A model generated the notes under the pieces. That model saw nothing but the letters and a program-made list of their open reading frames with translations, was not told the DNA's origin and ran no database searches. 64,000 bases of DNA from Glandiceps talaboti (lineage: Eukaryota > Hemichordata > Enteropneusta > Spengelidae): contig NC_135566.1 in assembly GCF_964340395.1 (NCBI RefSeq), forward strand, positions 2,303,501 through 2,367,500, in the 5' to 3' direction. Shown here piece by piece: positions 24,364 to 55,524 of the stretch. Within the stretch, counting starts at the first letter, position 1. Every line of letters begins with the position of its first letter. A program made the translations under genes and the position numbers.

Positions 24364-27300
24364 GGGTGACCCTAAAACGAATGACAACCTGAATGACGGA
24401 AAACGAATGACAGCATTTCTAGGTGGTAAACAGTGGAATGACACCCTTTTCTACATTCAGTTAGTTGAATGACACCCTCTGCACTGTAAAACCAGTGGAA
24501 TGACAGCCGCCACTCTATAAAATAAGTGGAATGACAGCATTTTCAATGCTTTAGAACTGGAATGACAGCATTTCTAGGCGGTAAACAGTGGAATGACACC
24601 CTTTTCTACATTCAGTTAGTTGAATGACACCCTCTACACTATAGAACCACTGGAATGACAGCCGCCACTCTATAAAATAAGTGGAATGACAGCATTTTTA
24701 ATGCTTTGGAACTGGAATGACAGAATTTCTAGGTGGTAAACAGTGGAATGACACCCTTTTCTACAATTAGTTAGTTGAATGACACCCTCTGCACTGTAAA
24801 ACCAGTGGAATGACAGCCACCACTCTATAAAATAAGTGGAATGACAGCATTTTAATTGCTTTGGAACTGGAATGACAGCATTTCTAGGTGGTAAACAGTG
24901 GAATGACACCCTTTTCTACATTCAGTTAGTTGAATGACACCCTCTGCACTGTAAAACCAGTGGAATGACAGCCACCACTCTATAAAATAAGTGGAATGAC
25001 AGCATTTTCAATGCTTTGGAACTGGAATGACAGCATTTCTAGGTGGTAAACAGTGGAATGACACCCTTTTCTACATTCAGTTAGTTGAATGACACCCTCT
25101 ACACTATAGAACCAGTGGAATGACAGCCGCCACTCTATAAAATAAGTGGAATGACAGCATTTTTAATGCTTTGGAACTGGAATGACAGCATTTCTAGGTG
25201 GTAAACAGTGGAATGACACCCTTTTCTACAATCAGTTAGTTGGATGACACACTCTGCACTGTAGAACCACTGGAATGACAGCCGCCACTCTATAAAATAA
25301 GTGGAATGACAGCATTTTTAATGCTTTGGAACTGGAATGACAGCATTTCTAGGTGGTAAACAGTGGAATGACACCCTTTTCTACATTCAGTTAGTTGAAT
25401 GACACCCTCTGCACTGTAAAACCAGTGGAATGACAGCCACCACTCTATAAAATAAGTGGAATGACAGCATTTTCAATGCTTTGGAACTGGAATGACAGCA
25501 TTTCTAGGTGGTAAACAGTGGAATGACACCCTTTTCTACATTCAGTTAGTTGAATGACACCCTCTACACTATAGAACCAGTGGAATGACAGCCGCCACTC
25601 TATAAAATAAGTGGAATGACAGCATTTTTAATGCTTTGGAACTGGAATGACAGCATTTCTAGGTGGTAAACAGTGGAATGACACCCTTTTCTACAATCAG
25701 TTAGTTGGATGACACACTCTGCACTGTAGAACCACTGGAATGACAGCCGCCACTCTATAAAATAAGTGGAATGACAGCATTTTTAATGCTTTAGAACTGG
25801 AATGACAGCATTTCTAGGTGGTAAACAGTGGAATGACACCCTTTTCTACATTCAGTTAGTTGAATGACACCCTCTGCACTGTAAAACCAGTGGAATGACA
25901 GCCGCCACTCTATAAAATAAGTGGAATGACAGCATTTTCAATGCTTTAAAACTGGAATGACAGCATTTCTAGGTGGTAAACAGTGGAATGACACCCTTTT
26001 CTACATTCAGTTAGTTGAATGACACCCTCTGCACTGTAAAACCAGTGGAATGACAGCCACCACTCTATAAAATAAGTGGAATGACAGCATTTTTAATGCT
26101 TTGGAACTGGAATGACAGCATTTCTAGGTGGTAAACAGTGGAATGACACCCTTTTCTACAATCAGTTAGTTGAATGACACACTCTGCACTGTAGAACCAC
26201 TGGAATGACAGCCGCCACTCTATAAAATAAGTGGAATGACAGCATTTTTAATGCTTTAGAACTGGAATGACAGCATTTCTAGGTGGTAAACAGTGGAATG
26301 ACACCCTTTTCTACATTCAGTTAGTTGAATGACACCCTCTGCACTGTAAAACCAGTGGAATGACAGCCGCCACTCTATAAAATAAGTGGAATGACAGCAT
26401 TTTCAATGCTTTAAAACTGGAATGACAGCATTTCTAGGTGGTAAACAGTGGAATGACACCCTTTTCTACATTCAGTTAGTTGAATGACACCCTCTACACT
26501 ATAGAACCACTGGAATGACAGCCGCCACTCTATAAAATAAGTGGAATGACAGCATTTTTAATGCTTTGGAACTGGAATGACAGAATTTCTAGGTGGTAAA
26601 CAGTGGAATGACACCCTTTTCTACATTCAGTTAGTTGAATGACACCCTCTGCACTGTAAAACCAGTGGAATGACAGCCACCACTCTATAAAATAAGTGGA
26701 ATGACACCCTTTTCTACAATCAGTTAGTTGAATGACACACTGTTTACTACCTAGAAATGCTGTCATTCCAGTTCCAAAGCATTAAAAATGCTGTCATTCC
26801 ACTTATTTTATAGAGTGGCGGCTGTCATTCCACTGGTTCTATAGTGTAGAGCGTGTCATTCAACGAACTGAATGTAGAAAAGGGTGTCATTCCACTGTTT
26901 ACCACCTAGAAATGCTGTCATTCCAGTTCCAAAGCATTAAAAATGCTGTCATTCCACTTATTTTATAGAGTGGCGGCAGTCATTCCAGTGGTTCTACAGT
27001 GCAGAGTGTGTCATTCAACTAACTGATTGTAGAAAAGGGTGTCATTCCACTGTTTACCACCTAGAAATGCTGTCATTCCAGTTCTAAAGCATTAAAAATG
27101 CTGTCATTCCACTTATTTTATAGAGTGGCGGCTGTCATTCCACTGGTTTTACAGTGCAGAGGGTGTCATTCAACTAACTGAATGTAGAAAAGGGTGTCAT
27201 TCCACTGTTTACCACCTAGAAATGCTGTCATTCCAGTTCTAAAGCATTAAAAATGCTGTCATTCCACTTATTTTATAGAGTGGCGGCTGTCATTCCAGTG

Positions 27301-29599
27301 GTTCTACAGTGCAGAGTGTGTCATTCAACTAACTGATTGTAGAAAAGGGTGTCATTCCACTGTTTACCACCTAGAAATGCTGTCATTCCAGTTCCAAAGC
27401 ATTAAAAATGCTGTCATTCCACTTATTTTATAGAGTGGCGGCTGTCATTCCACTGGTTTTACAGTGCAGAGGGTGTCATTCAACTAACTGAATGTAGAAA
27501 AGGGTGTCATTCCACTGTTTACCACCTAGAAATGCTGTCATTCCAGTTCCAAAGCATTAAAAATGCTGTCATTCCACTTATTTTATAGAGTGGCGGCTGT
27601 CATTCCAGTGGTTCTACAGTGCAGAGTGTGTCATTCAACTAACTGATTGTAGAAAAGGGTGTCATTCCACTGTTTACCACCTAGAAATGTTGTCATTCCA
27701 GTTCTAAAGCATTAAAAATGCTGTCATTCCACTTATTTTATAGAGTGGCGGCTGTCATTCCACTGGTTTTACAGTGCAGAGGGTGTCATTCAACTAACTG
27801 AATGTAGAAAAGAGTGTCATTCCACTGTTAACCACCTAGAAATGCTGTCATTCCAGTTCCAAAGCATTAAAAATGCTGTCATTCCACTTATTTTATAGAG
27901 TGGCGGCTGTCATTGCAGTAGTTCTACAGTGCAGAGTGTGTCATTCAACTAACTGATTGTAGAAAAGGGTGTCATTCCACTGTTTACCACCTAGAAATTC
28001 TGTCATTCCAGTTCCAAAGCATTAAAAATGCTGTCATTCCACTTATTTTATAGAGTGGCGGCTGTCATTCCAGTGGTTCTACAGTGCAGAGGGTGTCATT
28101 CAACTAACTGAATGTAGAAAAGGGTGTCATTCCACTGTTTACCACCTAGAAATGCTGTCATTCCAGTTCTAAAGCATTGAAAATGCTGTAATTCCACTTA
28201 TTTTATAGAGTGGCGGCTGTCATTCCACTGGTTTTACAGTGCAGAGGGTGTCATTCAACTAACTGAATGTAGAAAAGGGTGTCATTCCACTGTTTACCAC
28301 CTAGAAATGCTGTCATTCCAGTTCTAAAGCATTAAAAATGCTGTCATTCCACTTATTTTATAGAGTGGCGGCTGTCATTCCAGTGGTTCTACAGTGCAGA
28401 GTGTGTCATTCAACTAACTGATTGTAGAAAAGGGTGTCATTCCACTGTTTACCACCTAGAAATGCTGTCATTCCAGTTCCAAAGCATTAAAAATGCTGTC
28501 ATTCCACTTATTTTATAGAGTGGCGGCTGTCATTCCACTGGTTTTACAGTGCAGAGGGTGTCATTCAACTAACTGAATGTAGAAAAGGGTGTCATTCCAC
28601 TGTTTACCACCTAGAAATGCTGTCATTCCAGTTCCAAAGCATTAAAAATGCTGTCATTCCACTTATTTTATAGAGTGGCGGCTGTCATTCCAGTGGTTCT
28701 ACAGTGCAGAGTGTGTCATTCAACTAACTGATTGTAGTAAAGGGTGTCATTCCACTGTTTACCACCTAGAAATGTTGTCATTCCAGTTCTAAAGCATTAA
28801 AAATGCTGTCATTCCACTTATTTTATAGAGTGGCGGCTGTCATTCCACTGGTTTTACAGTGCAGAGGGTGTCATTCAACTAACTGAATGTAGAAAAGAGT
28901 GTCATTCCACTGTTAACCACCTAGAAATGCTGTCATTCCAGTTCCAAAGCATTAAAAATGCTGTCATTCCACTTATTTTATAGAGTGGCGGCTGTCATTC
29001 CAGTAGTTCTACAGTGCAGAGTGTGTCATTCAACTAACTGATTGTAGAAAAGGGTGTCATTCCACTGTTTACCACCTAGAAATTCTGTCATTCCAGTTCC
29101 AAAGCATTAAAAATGCTGTCATTCCACTTATTTTATAGAGTGGCGGCTGTCATTCCAGTGGTTCTATAGTGCAGAGGGTGTCATTCAACTAACTGAATGT
29201 AGAAAAGGGTGTCATTCCACTGTTTACCACCTAGAAATGCTGTCATTCCAGTTCTAAAGCATTGAAAATGCTGTAATTCCACTTATTTTATAGAGTGGCG
29301 GCTGTCATTCCACTGGTTTTACAGTGCAGAGGGTGTCATTCAACTAACTGAATGTAGAAAAGGGTGTCATTCCACTGTTTACCACCTAGAAATGCTGTCA
29401 TTCCAGTTCTAAAGCATTAAAAATGCTGTCATTCCACTTATTTTATAGAGTGGCGGCTGTCATTCCACTGGTTTTACAGTGCAAAGGGTGTCATTCAACT
29501 AACTGAATGTAGAAAAGGGTGTCATTCCACTGTTTACCACCTAGAAATGCTGTCATTCGTTTTCCGTCATTCAGGTTGTCATTCGTTTTAGGGTCACCC
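24364..29599. mobile_element. 5.2-kb foldback transposon with 9-bp target duplication
   Basis: The element starts GGGTGACCCTAAAACGAATG and ends with the exact complement. GAGACTGAA lies immediately outside both ends (24355-24363 and 29600-29608), a 9-bp target duplication typical of Mutator-like elements, though Merlin-like or other groups are possible. The left arm (to about 26740) and right arm are made of the same 155-bp unit in opposite orientations, so the whole element is an inverted repeat of 2.4-2.9 kb arms with almost no spacer. It encodes no protein and must move, if at all, with a transposase supplied elsewhere. Confidence 0.92.
24410..29550. repeat. 155-bp higher-order repeat array inside the foldback element
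   Basis: Each 155-bp unit consists of five 31-bp subunits, each opening with TGGAATGACAG or a near form followed by about 20 variable bases. About 15 units fill the left arm and 18 the right. Confidence 0.9.
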
Positions 29600-29607
29600 G
29601 AGACTGA

Positions 29608-39421
<9,814 letters not shown>

Positions 39422-39484
39422 AGAAGTTATGCAGTGAATCGGAGATTGTCTTTCTTTTGTAAGGGCCCCTTTGAACTTATAAAA

Positions 39485-39490
39485 AATAAA
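39485..39490 (+). promoter_or_regulatory. poly(A) signal AATAAA of the GMC oxidoreductase gene
   Basis: An AATAAA hexamer lies 64 nt after the GMC oxidoreductase stop codon on the same strand. Position and sequence fit a cleavage/polyadenylation signal; no transcript evidence is available. Confidence 0.55.
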
Positions 39491-40032
39491 CATTGCACAT
39501 TGTTACTATTTCAAATATATATGAATTTGAAAGTTGTAATGTACTTTCTTACTAACCTTCTACAATACTGCAGTTTACTTAAAGCCGTACTTTAATTCTG
39601 TGTTTCTCATGACCCGACCAACCCTATCTGACGATTTTTTTTAATCGACGCCCTCTACGGCAGGATTAGAAAAATCACAACAACGTCACTGATAGTCAGA
39701 TGGCTTCAACACAATCACGCATCTGAGCAAAAGTTATCATTTATTGCTGAAATTTGGGAAAATTAATAACACATATGGATAAAAGTTTCCTTAGGAATTT
39801 AAATGATTTCTACGTTATTCAGACTTGTTAAAATGTACAACGTTGTAATTATGAATTGAAAGCATCAACGATATGAACTCCAGGTACTTTGTTCATTTTT
39901 AACCAACCAACACACCATTTTGAAGATGTTACGTCGAGAAGCATAGAATTAAGTACGGGCGGGCGCCCTAATAGATGTTGGCCCAACAATTACCTCGTTC
40001 ATCATAGACAAACTGTATAGATTATGTTAATG

Positions 40033-40130
<98 letters not shown>

Positions 40131-41916
40131 AATCACAAAATATACTATGGATTATACAGACGGGAACAGTTCAATGCTTAGAATTCATATATAGCTGATG
40201 CATTCCAACAAGATATTCTAGTACTACTAACTAACTAATAAAACTATTATTACCACATTAGCCATATCTTTCCTTGGACTGAGACTGAGTGACAGGGTTC
40301 CTTAGGATGGCGATACCAATACCGTAGCCTGTGGGGGGGGGGCAAGGGGGGCAGCTGACCCCCCCCCCCCCCGAGATTTTGGAAAAAAGAAAGAAAAAAA
40401 GCTACTTTTTGAATACATAGCGATGCTATTAAAATCGTCATTTACGTGACGATTCCTAGCATGCGCGATTTAAATGGATAGTTCACTATTATGACTGTAC
40501 ACTGACTCCTGGCTAATATGTATCTTATATCGCTATTGTACCCTGGCTTAACTTTGAATAAAAATGTGTCCAGTTAAAAATTATAACTTTTTGCAGCAAA
40601 TTAAAAATTCTTTGTGCGGGAAAGTACAAAAGAAGTGCGCACATACACTGTGCATTTTCCGCGAGTAACAGTAGTCTTAAAAGTATAGTATGTAAATTGC
40701 ATGCAAATTTATGTAAATATTTCTAAATTTGAAATGCAAGATTGCACCAAGACAAAGTTCTGCCCCCCTTGGCAATTTGGTCAGGCCACGGCCCTGGATA
40801 CGTTGGCAAAATAGTATATGATATTTGATTCAGTTCGGCTTGATCTGTAGTTCGAGACCAATGGTTCTTGATTTTTGAATTCCCTATTATTCTTCGAAAG
40901 AGATTAAAGATGAGCTTCAAAGTGTTAATGGCAGTAGGTTGACTGAACTTTGGTCTTCTTGCCGCCTTAAATTAATGAAACGTCTAGTCCACGAATTTAG
41001 TCTCCAAACATACCTTCCACAGCTGAGTTCCACTTTACCTACGAGTGTCCCTTCTGTCCAGATACGATACACGTATTCAGTTCACTAAACGACCTTGTAT
41101 TCAGTATTGACGTGTGTGATAAAGTGTATGTATTCAAGTAGGTGTTCCAGACAGAAAGCGTCGACACCAAGTGTACTTTGTAATGGACAGCAGAAAAAGT
41201 CGTGGACCTGGAATATTGGAATATTGGAGGTTATTTTTCTTAGGGAATGACACAAATTTTTGGTTCTTCCCCAGACAATCTTAACATACTGCTAGATTCT
41301 AATATCACGGTCATTCACATAATATCATCTGTCTAATATTTACCTAAAGTAGGCGTAACCAGTGTGAGCGACATGTGCAAATGAGCGGATCTTCCAATCA
41401 TGAGTCAGTAAATAAATCTCCTGTACATTGTACATGTATAGTGACGACTAGTAATAAGAGGGGGTAGGTGGGGGAAATGTTTAGGAAGAGGGGTTAAATT
41501 TGAACCTCTGGAATTCAGGCTTTGAAGTATGAACTTGTGAAAACGCCTGAGAATACTGCCAAAGGCTATAGTAAAGAATATTACCCTCGACATGTGGTTT
41601 ACACATTTTAGAAAAGAATACCGTCAGTTTGCTTGCTGCATAGATGTTGGCGATGGTGGCATCATCCGCGGTCCTAAAAATAGTCATTTCAAGTTCAATT
41701 TCCGTTTCCGGAAGGTACAAAGAAAGTCTTGTGAAATGATGACGTCAGTTGGCTAACATATGAAAGGCACAGAGGCGGATTTTGAGATAAAGAATTGCAG
41801 TCGTGTACACAGTTTTGAAAATACTAGTAGCTCCTTCAATCATTTTTCCAGAATCCTTTTGGATTCTCAAAACTAAACATCGATATCCCTGACAAGTTGT
41901 TACACTTTCTACCAAC
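39491..41916. other. intergenic region between GMC and SLC7 genes
   Basis: It holds an (AT)n tract at 40030-40127, G-run/C-run sequence at 40327-40373 and AT-rich unique DNA. No exon is convincing on either strand. The SLC7 promoter should lie near its right end. Confidence 0.5.
40030..40127. repeat. (AT)n microsatellite
   Basis: About 98 bp of alternating AT. Confidence 0.98.
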
Positions 41917-51350
<9,434 letters not shown>

Positions 51351-53014
51351 CAACGTCAACCTTTCCAGTTGATTTGCCCACCTGCCTCAATCGAATCAAA
51401 ACGTGTCCTGGAACGAGGATGAGTGTTGCTCACAATTCGATTGAGTTCCTCTAATTTTGTTTCAATTAAACGTATTTAGTATATACAGCATGTGTGCTTT
51501 CGTTGTGAGATAACTACATCTGTGAAGATATTGTTAGATTGATGTTTTGCGAGGTCATCGTGAACTCTAAGCTGTCAGACTCATGAATTAATACTTAGAA
51601 CAAATGTTTGCATTTTTAGGTATTAGCTTTTGGGTTTAAGATTTTTAACCCGAAATCACACATATACACTATAGGTGACATCTCTGGGCCATCAAATACC
51701 AAGACACTCAAAACTGCAGTTTTTAACTTAAGTCGTGGTACACAGCACATCACATCCACACGTGCGCTCATACTATACGAGGTTGACTTTTGTGGACTTA
51801 AAATGACACTGCCACTAAGTGGCAAATACGTAACATAATATGTAACAATAACGATGTTCCGTACACTGTACTTTTTGCACACCATTTTGATCTTGTTGTA
51901 TATGCTGCCCTCTCCCCTTACGAATATTATGGTACATTATGGGGACGTAATTTCTTTGAAATTTTCAATGCATGATAGGATCTTGTGACTGGAGCAATAT
52001 GACGATAAAGGCTGCAAAGTGTGATGACTGTCAAGGACTTACGAATACTATATACGAACTTTCTTTTTAATTAATGGAGATTTAAAAGAGCAACATAATC
52101 AACTCAAAATACGTACCAGCTTTTTCTGTTTTGTTCGAATTAATTACACTAAATACAGTCCATAGAATGGGTGTTATCGGTGTAAGGTATACCATTATTT
52201 GAGAGTTGTGGACACGAATAAACATGTTGGTTGTTCATAATACTGTTACGCCCTCTATAATCTGGTCGACATAAATTTATTGTATGCATGCGTACAACAT
52301 ATGCATATGTACTAACCGGTGTCCTTGTTTTGTCCACTGTTTTGTCTTCAAAATTTGACATTTTCTTTTTTCGTGTTTTAAAAAAATTTCCATTTCAATT
52401 AAAAGACTTGGTCCATGGGAACCCGAGGACATTGTTATCAAACAGAGCTATTGTTAGTCTCAATGAAATCAATTACAATACCTTTTTATAAGGTATCGTG
52501 AAATTATGTTTGTCAAATATGCCTCATAGTTTAGCCTCTAAACAATGATATTGTCACTATTTGTGAGCTCACCAGTAGTGAATTAGGTGCCTTTATGTGT
52601 CTCAATAATGAGGCTCTTTCTCCAATCGCCGGCCATCAAGGGCAATTCGGCTAGAAGATTACAGTGGAGGCGATAGATATAGCAAACAATAGAACCATGA
52701 ACAATGCCACGGTTGTCGCGTATGTATATGCTGTTGTGTACACGCACTTAATCGCGGACAGTAGACAGCACCCATAACATTCTGCCTCGACAGTTCAGCA
52801 GAGTGTGTACGGTAAAGGTGTACGGGATTCAATGCGGTACGTCTGTGGACGCTACACAGTTACCCTGTTTATTGAGTGTCGGAAGGGGATACCATGTTCA
52901 CAACGGACTCAATTTGTTATTTCAAATATAATGGTGGATAGCAGAGGGTAAAATACCTGGTCGCTAACGCAGACTCGACGTCATTATCATCGTACATATT
53001 GCTCGTAAAACTCT
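51351..53014. other. intergenic region after the SLC7 gene
   Basis: It contains a copy of a segment also found in SLC7 intron 1 (51541-51616 against 44368-44445). Otherwise unique; no exon is recognised. Confidence 0.45.
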
Positions 53015-54152
53015 ATGCTTGACGACTCAATGGGGGAAACATGTAACTTCTCCATACGGAGGGATCTCACCGCTGAGCTCAGTGGGAACCCAACAAGAGA
53101 AATGTGCGTGTGTTCCACACTGGACAGTTTGACGGATGAGGAGCTGTGTGGCTGGGATGTTAATAATTGGGTTGGCTGTTCAAGTGCCAGCAAACGATCG
53201 GCGAGGAAAAGCAATAGACTCAGTAATGGTGGTCAAAAACAAGACATGCATACGCCGCCACAGATACCTTTATTTATGAGGGACCTTAATCACCCTCCTG
53301 AGAAACCCTACAAATTCAGGCATTTTGTGGACCCAAGGTATTACATGACTGATTACAGAAGACGTTGTATAGTTCGTGATGAAAATCTTACAAGTATGAA
53401 TTTTGGATTTGATTCAGAGAATAGCGCAAACATGTTACCCGACCCATATGAATTTAAGATAAACAAGTACAGGTAAGTATAATATGTAATGTATACAGAA
53501 ACAATTGAGACACATTTCTTAGTTTGTTGTATGTAACCGAAAAACAGTTGAGAGATTCAACAGTAAGTATTGTGTTACCTGTAGGGCGATGTTTTGGTGT
53601 TGTTACTGGACGTACGGGACGAAAACATACACTTAAAGTATGTATATGGTACATACAACGAGTTTGTCAGCAGTGTTCACTGAGTACATATACACCCTGA
53701 CGATCGCGAGATAACGCCTCTGGCTAGGACACAGTAACAATAAAATGTTAACAAATCGAGATACACAAAACGTCAAACAAAGTTCCATTTATGTGTTATA
53801 TATACGACACATAAAAGTAACAGATGTGGGGGTAATTACAGTTGAATACGAGTTTTTCAGCGTAAGCCTTACATTCTTTTCATGTTTGCATCGTTTTAAC
53901 TCATTTTAGTTTGTCCCGAGAGGTCATGAAATTTTGACATAAATTTGAAAGCAAGCGATGACCAGAATTGCTGGTAGCAATCCTCTTAAAACGTTAATAG
54001 TGTTTATAGAAAATCTCCCCGCTGTTGCATTTCCCAATAATGATCGATGTCGTTTTGAATACAGGTTACAGAGGACACAAATGAACCACACAGGTGGTTT
54101 TCAATACACTACCATTTTAAGTCGAGGTTGTGTTTACAGAATGTCCAAATAA
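53015..54152 (+). CDS. unrecognised two-exon gene
   Basis: Exon 1 is an open frame from ATG 53015 to a good donor (TACAG/GTAAGT) at 53472. It joins in phase to an acceptor after 54064 (GAATACAG/G), giving 181 residues ending in TAA at 54152. The predicted protein is hydrophilic, with acidic and Ser/Cys-rich N-terminal residues, a basic patch near SKRSARKSNR, then a tyrosine/arginine-rich segment (KPYKFRHFVDPRYYMTDYRR). There is no signal peptide, membrane segment or domain I recognise. A second in-frame Met at 53030 could be the start. Exon 1 is convincing because of its length and donor; exon 2 is less certain and a more distant exon could be used instead. No function is assigned. Confidence 0.5.
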
Positions 54153-55361
54153 GCTTGAACAGAATCGATATCATGTTCACAGAACGTTGCACTGGTGTAA
54201 ATTCCAACACGGTGTGTATTTCTAGCCGCTCTACCGTTAGGTAAATTAATTGAATTCGAGGAGCCTCGTGAAAAGAAATGTCAGAGTAAGCGGATGTCCA
54301 TTGAATTCAGTTATTACCGTTTACGTTCATCCATTATAGGGTCGTCGCAAATTAGCGAACTACAATACCATTGATGATATTGTAGTGTATACACGGTCAT
54401 TCCTGCTACAAATCTCGTGTTACCAGGTGTACGTAGTTATGAAACGAAAGGAAATCTAGATAATAGTCTTGAAGTTTGGATTCGAATGAAACCTTGAATT
54501 TATTGACAGAAATTAAAAAGACAACAATATTTTGTCAAATGAAACGACGTGGTCATAAAACAAAACAGACAAAAGAATACCATCCAAGTCTGAACATTAC
54601 AATACATTACGAGTAGCAAATATATGCTTTAATAATAAATAGTTCGGTGTGGAAATGTCTCACCGGGGTGAATGGCACAGTACTTTCAAACAATGATACG
54701 TTGTGATCGGGAAAATCTGGGCGTTGGACAAGTTGCTTAGTCTTAATATGATCGACGAGAAAAAGGCAGTGTTCGCTGTGTCTCTGTGATATTATCGAAG
54801 TTTTTATTTCAACCTTTCATGTTTTGTATTAGCCATTACAGTATAGATAACGGTTGACATCGAAACAGTAACCATGCACCTCCGTTTCTAACGTAAACCG
54901 ATGTGCACTTTGGGTCACTAAAAGTATTCCAACCTCATTTCGTGTATCTTCGCAACATGATGCTTGCATCGTTAACCTCTCTCGCTGATAATTGAGCGGG
55001 GTCAAAACTGCAATCACTCACCATAAGATAAGTACGTGTGGTGGAACGTAAATTGTATGCGACACACACTTTTTGATAGGCTGACATCCCCACTGGTGAC
55101 TATTGATCCATCCACTCTTACATGTATCCCAACTTACATGCAGCCAAGAAACAACGTAACATACATCACAATGTTGAATCAAAGCGCCGTATGGTTAGAT
55201 GATTTCATTCAAGTAGGTGTATCAGCAAATACGTCTTTTGAAGTTAGATCATCGACAACAACTTAGTTAACTACAATAACTTGAAATATGTACGTGCAAT
55301 TTACAGTAATCATTTACTACAGTCACACAAATATTCAATGATATAGGATGTAATATCAGGT

Positions 55362-55416
<55 letters not shown>

Positions 55417-55477
55417 ATGTTTGTATGTATGTATGTATGTATGTATGTATGTATGTATGTATGTATGTATGTATGTA

Positions 55478-55524
<47 letters not shown>

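Noticed and set aside
24670-26766. CRISPR-like array of regularly spaced repeats
   Set aside because: The repeats lie in an animal genome; the 31-bp spacing belongs to a foldback transposon with recurrent, not unique, spacers, and there are no cas genes.
55036-55266. 76-residue open frame
   Set aside because: No domain, weak codon character, no convincing splice partner.
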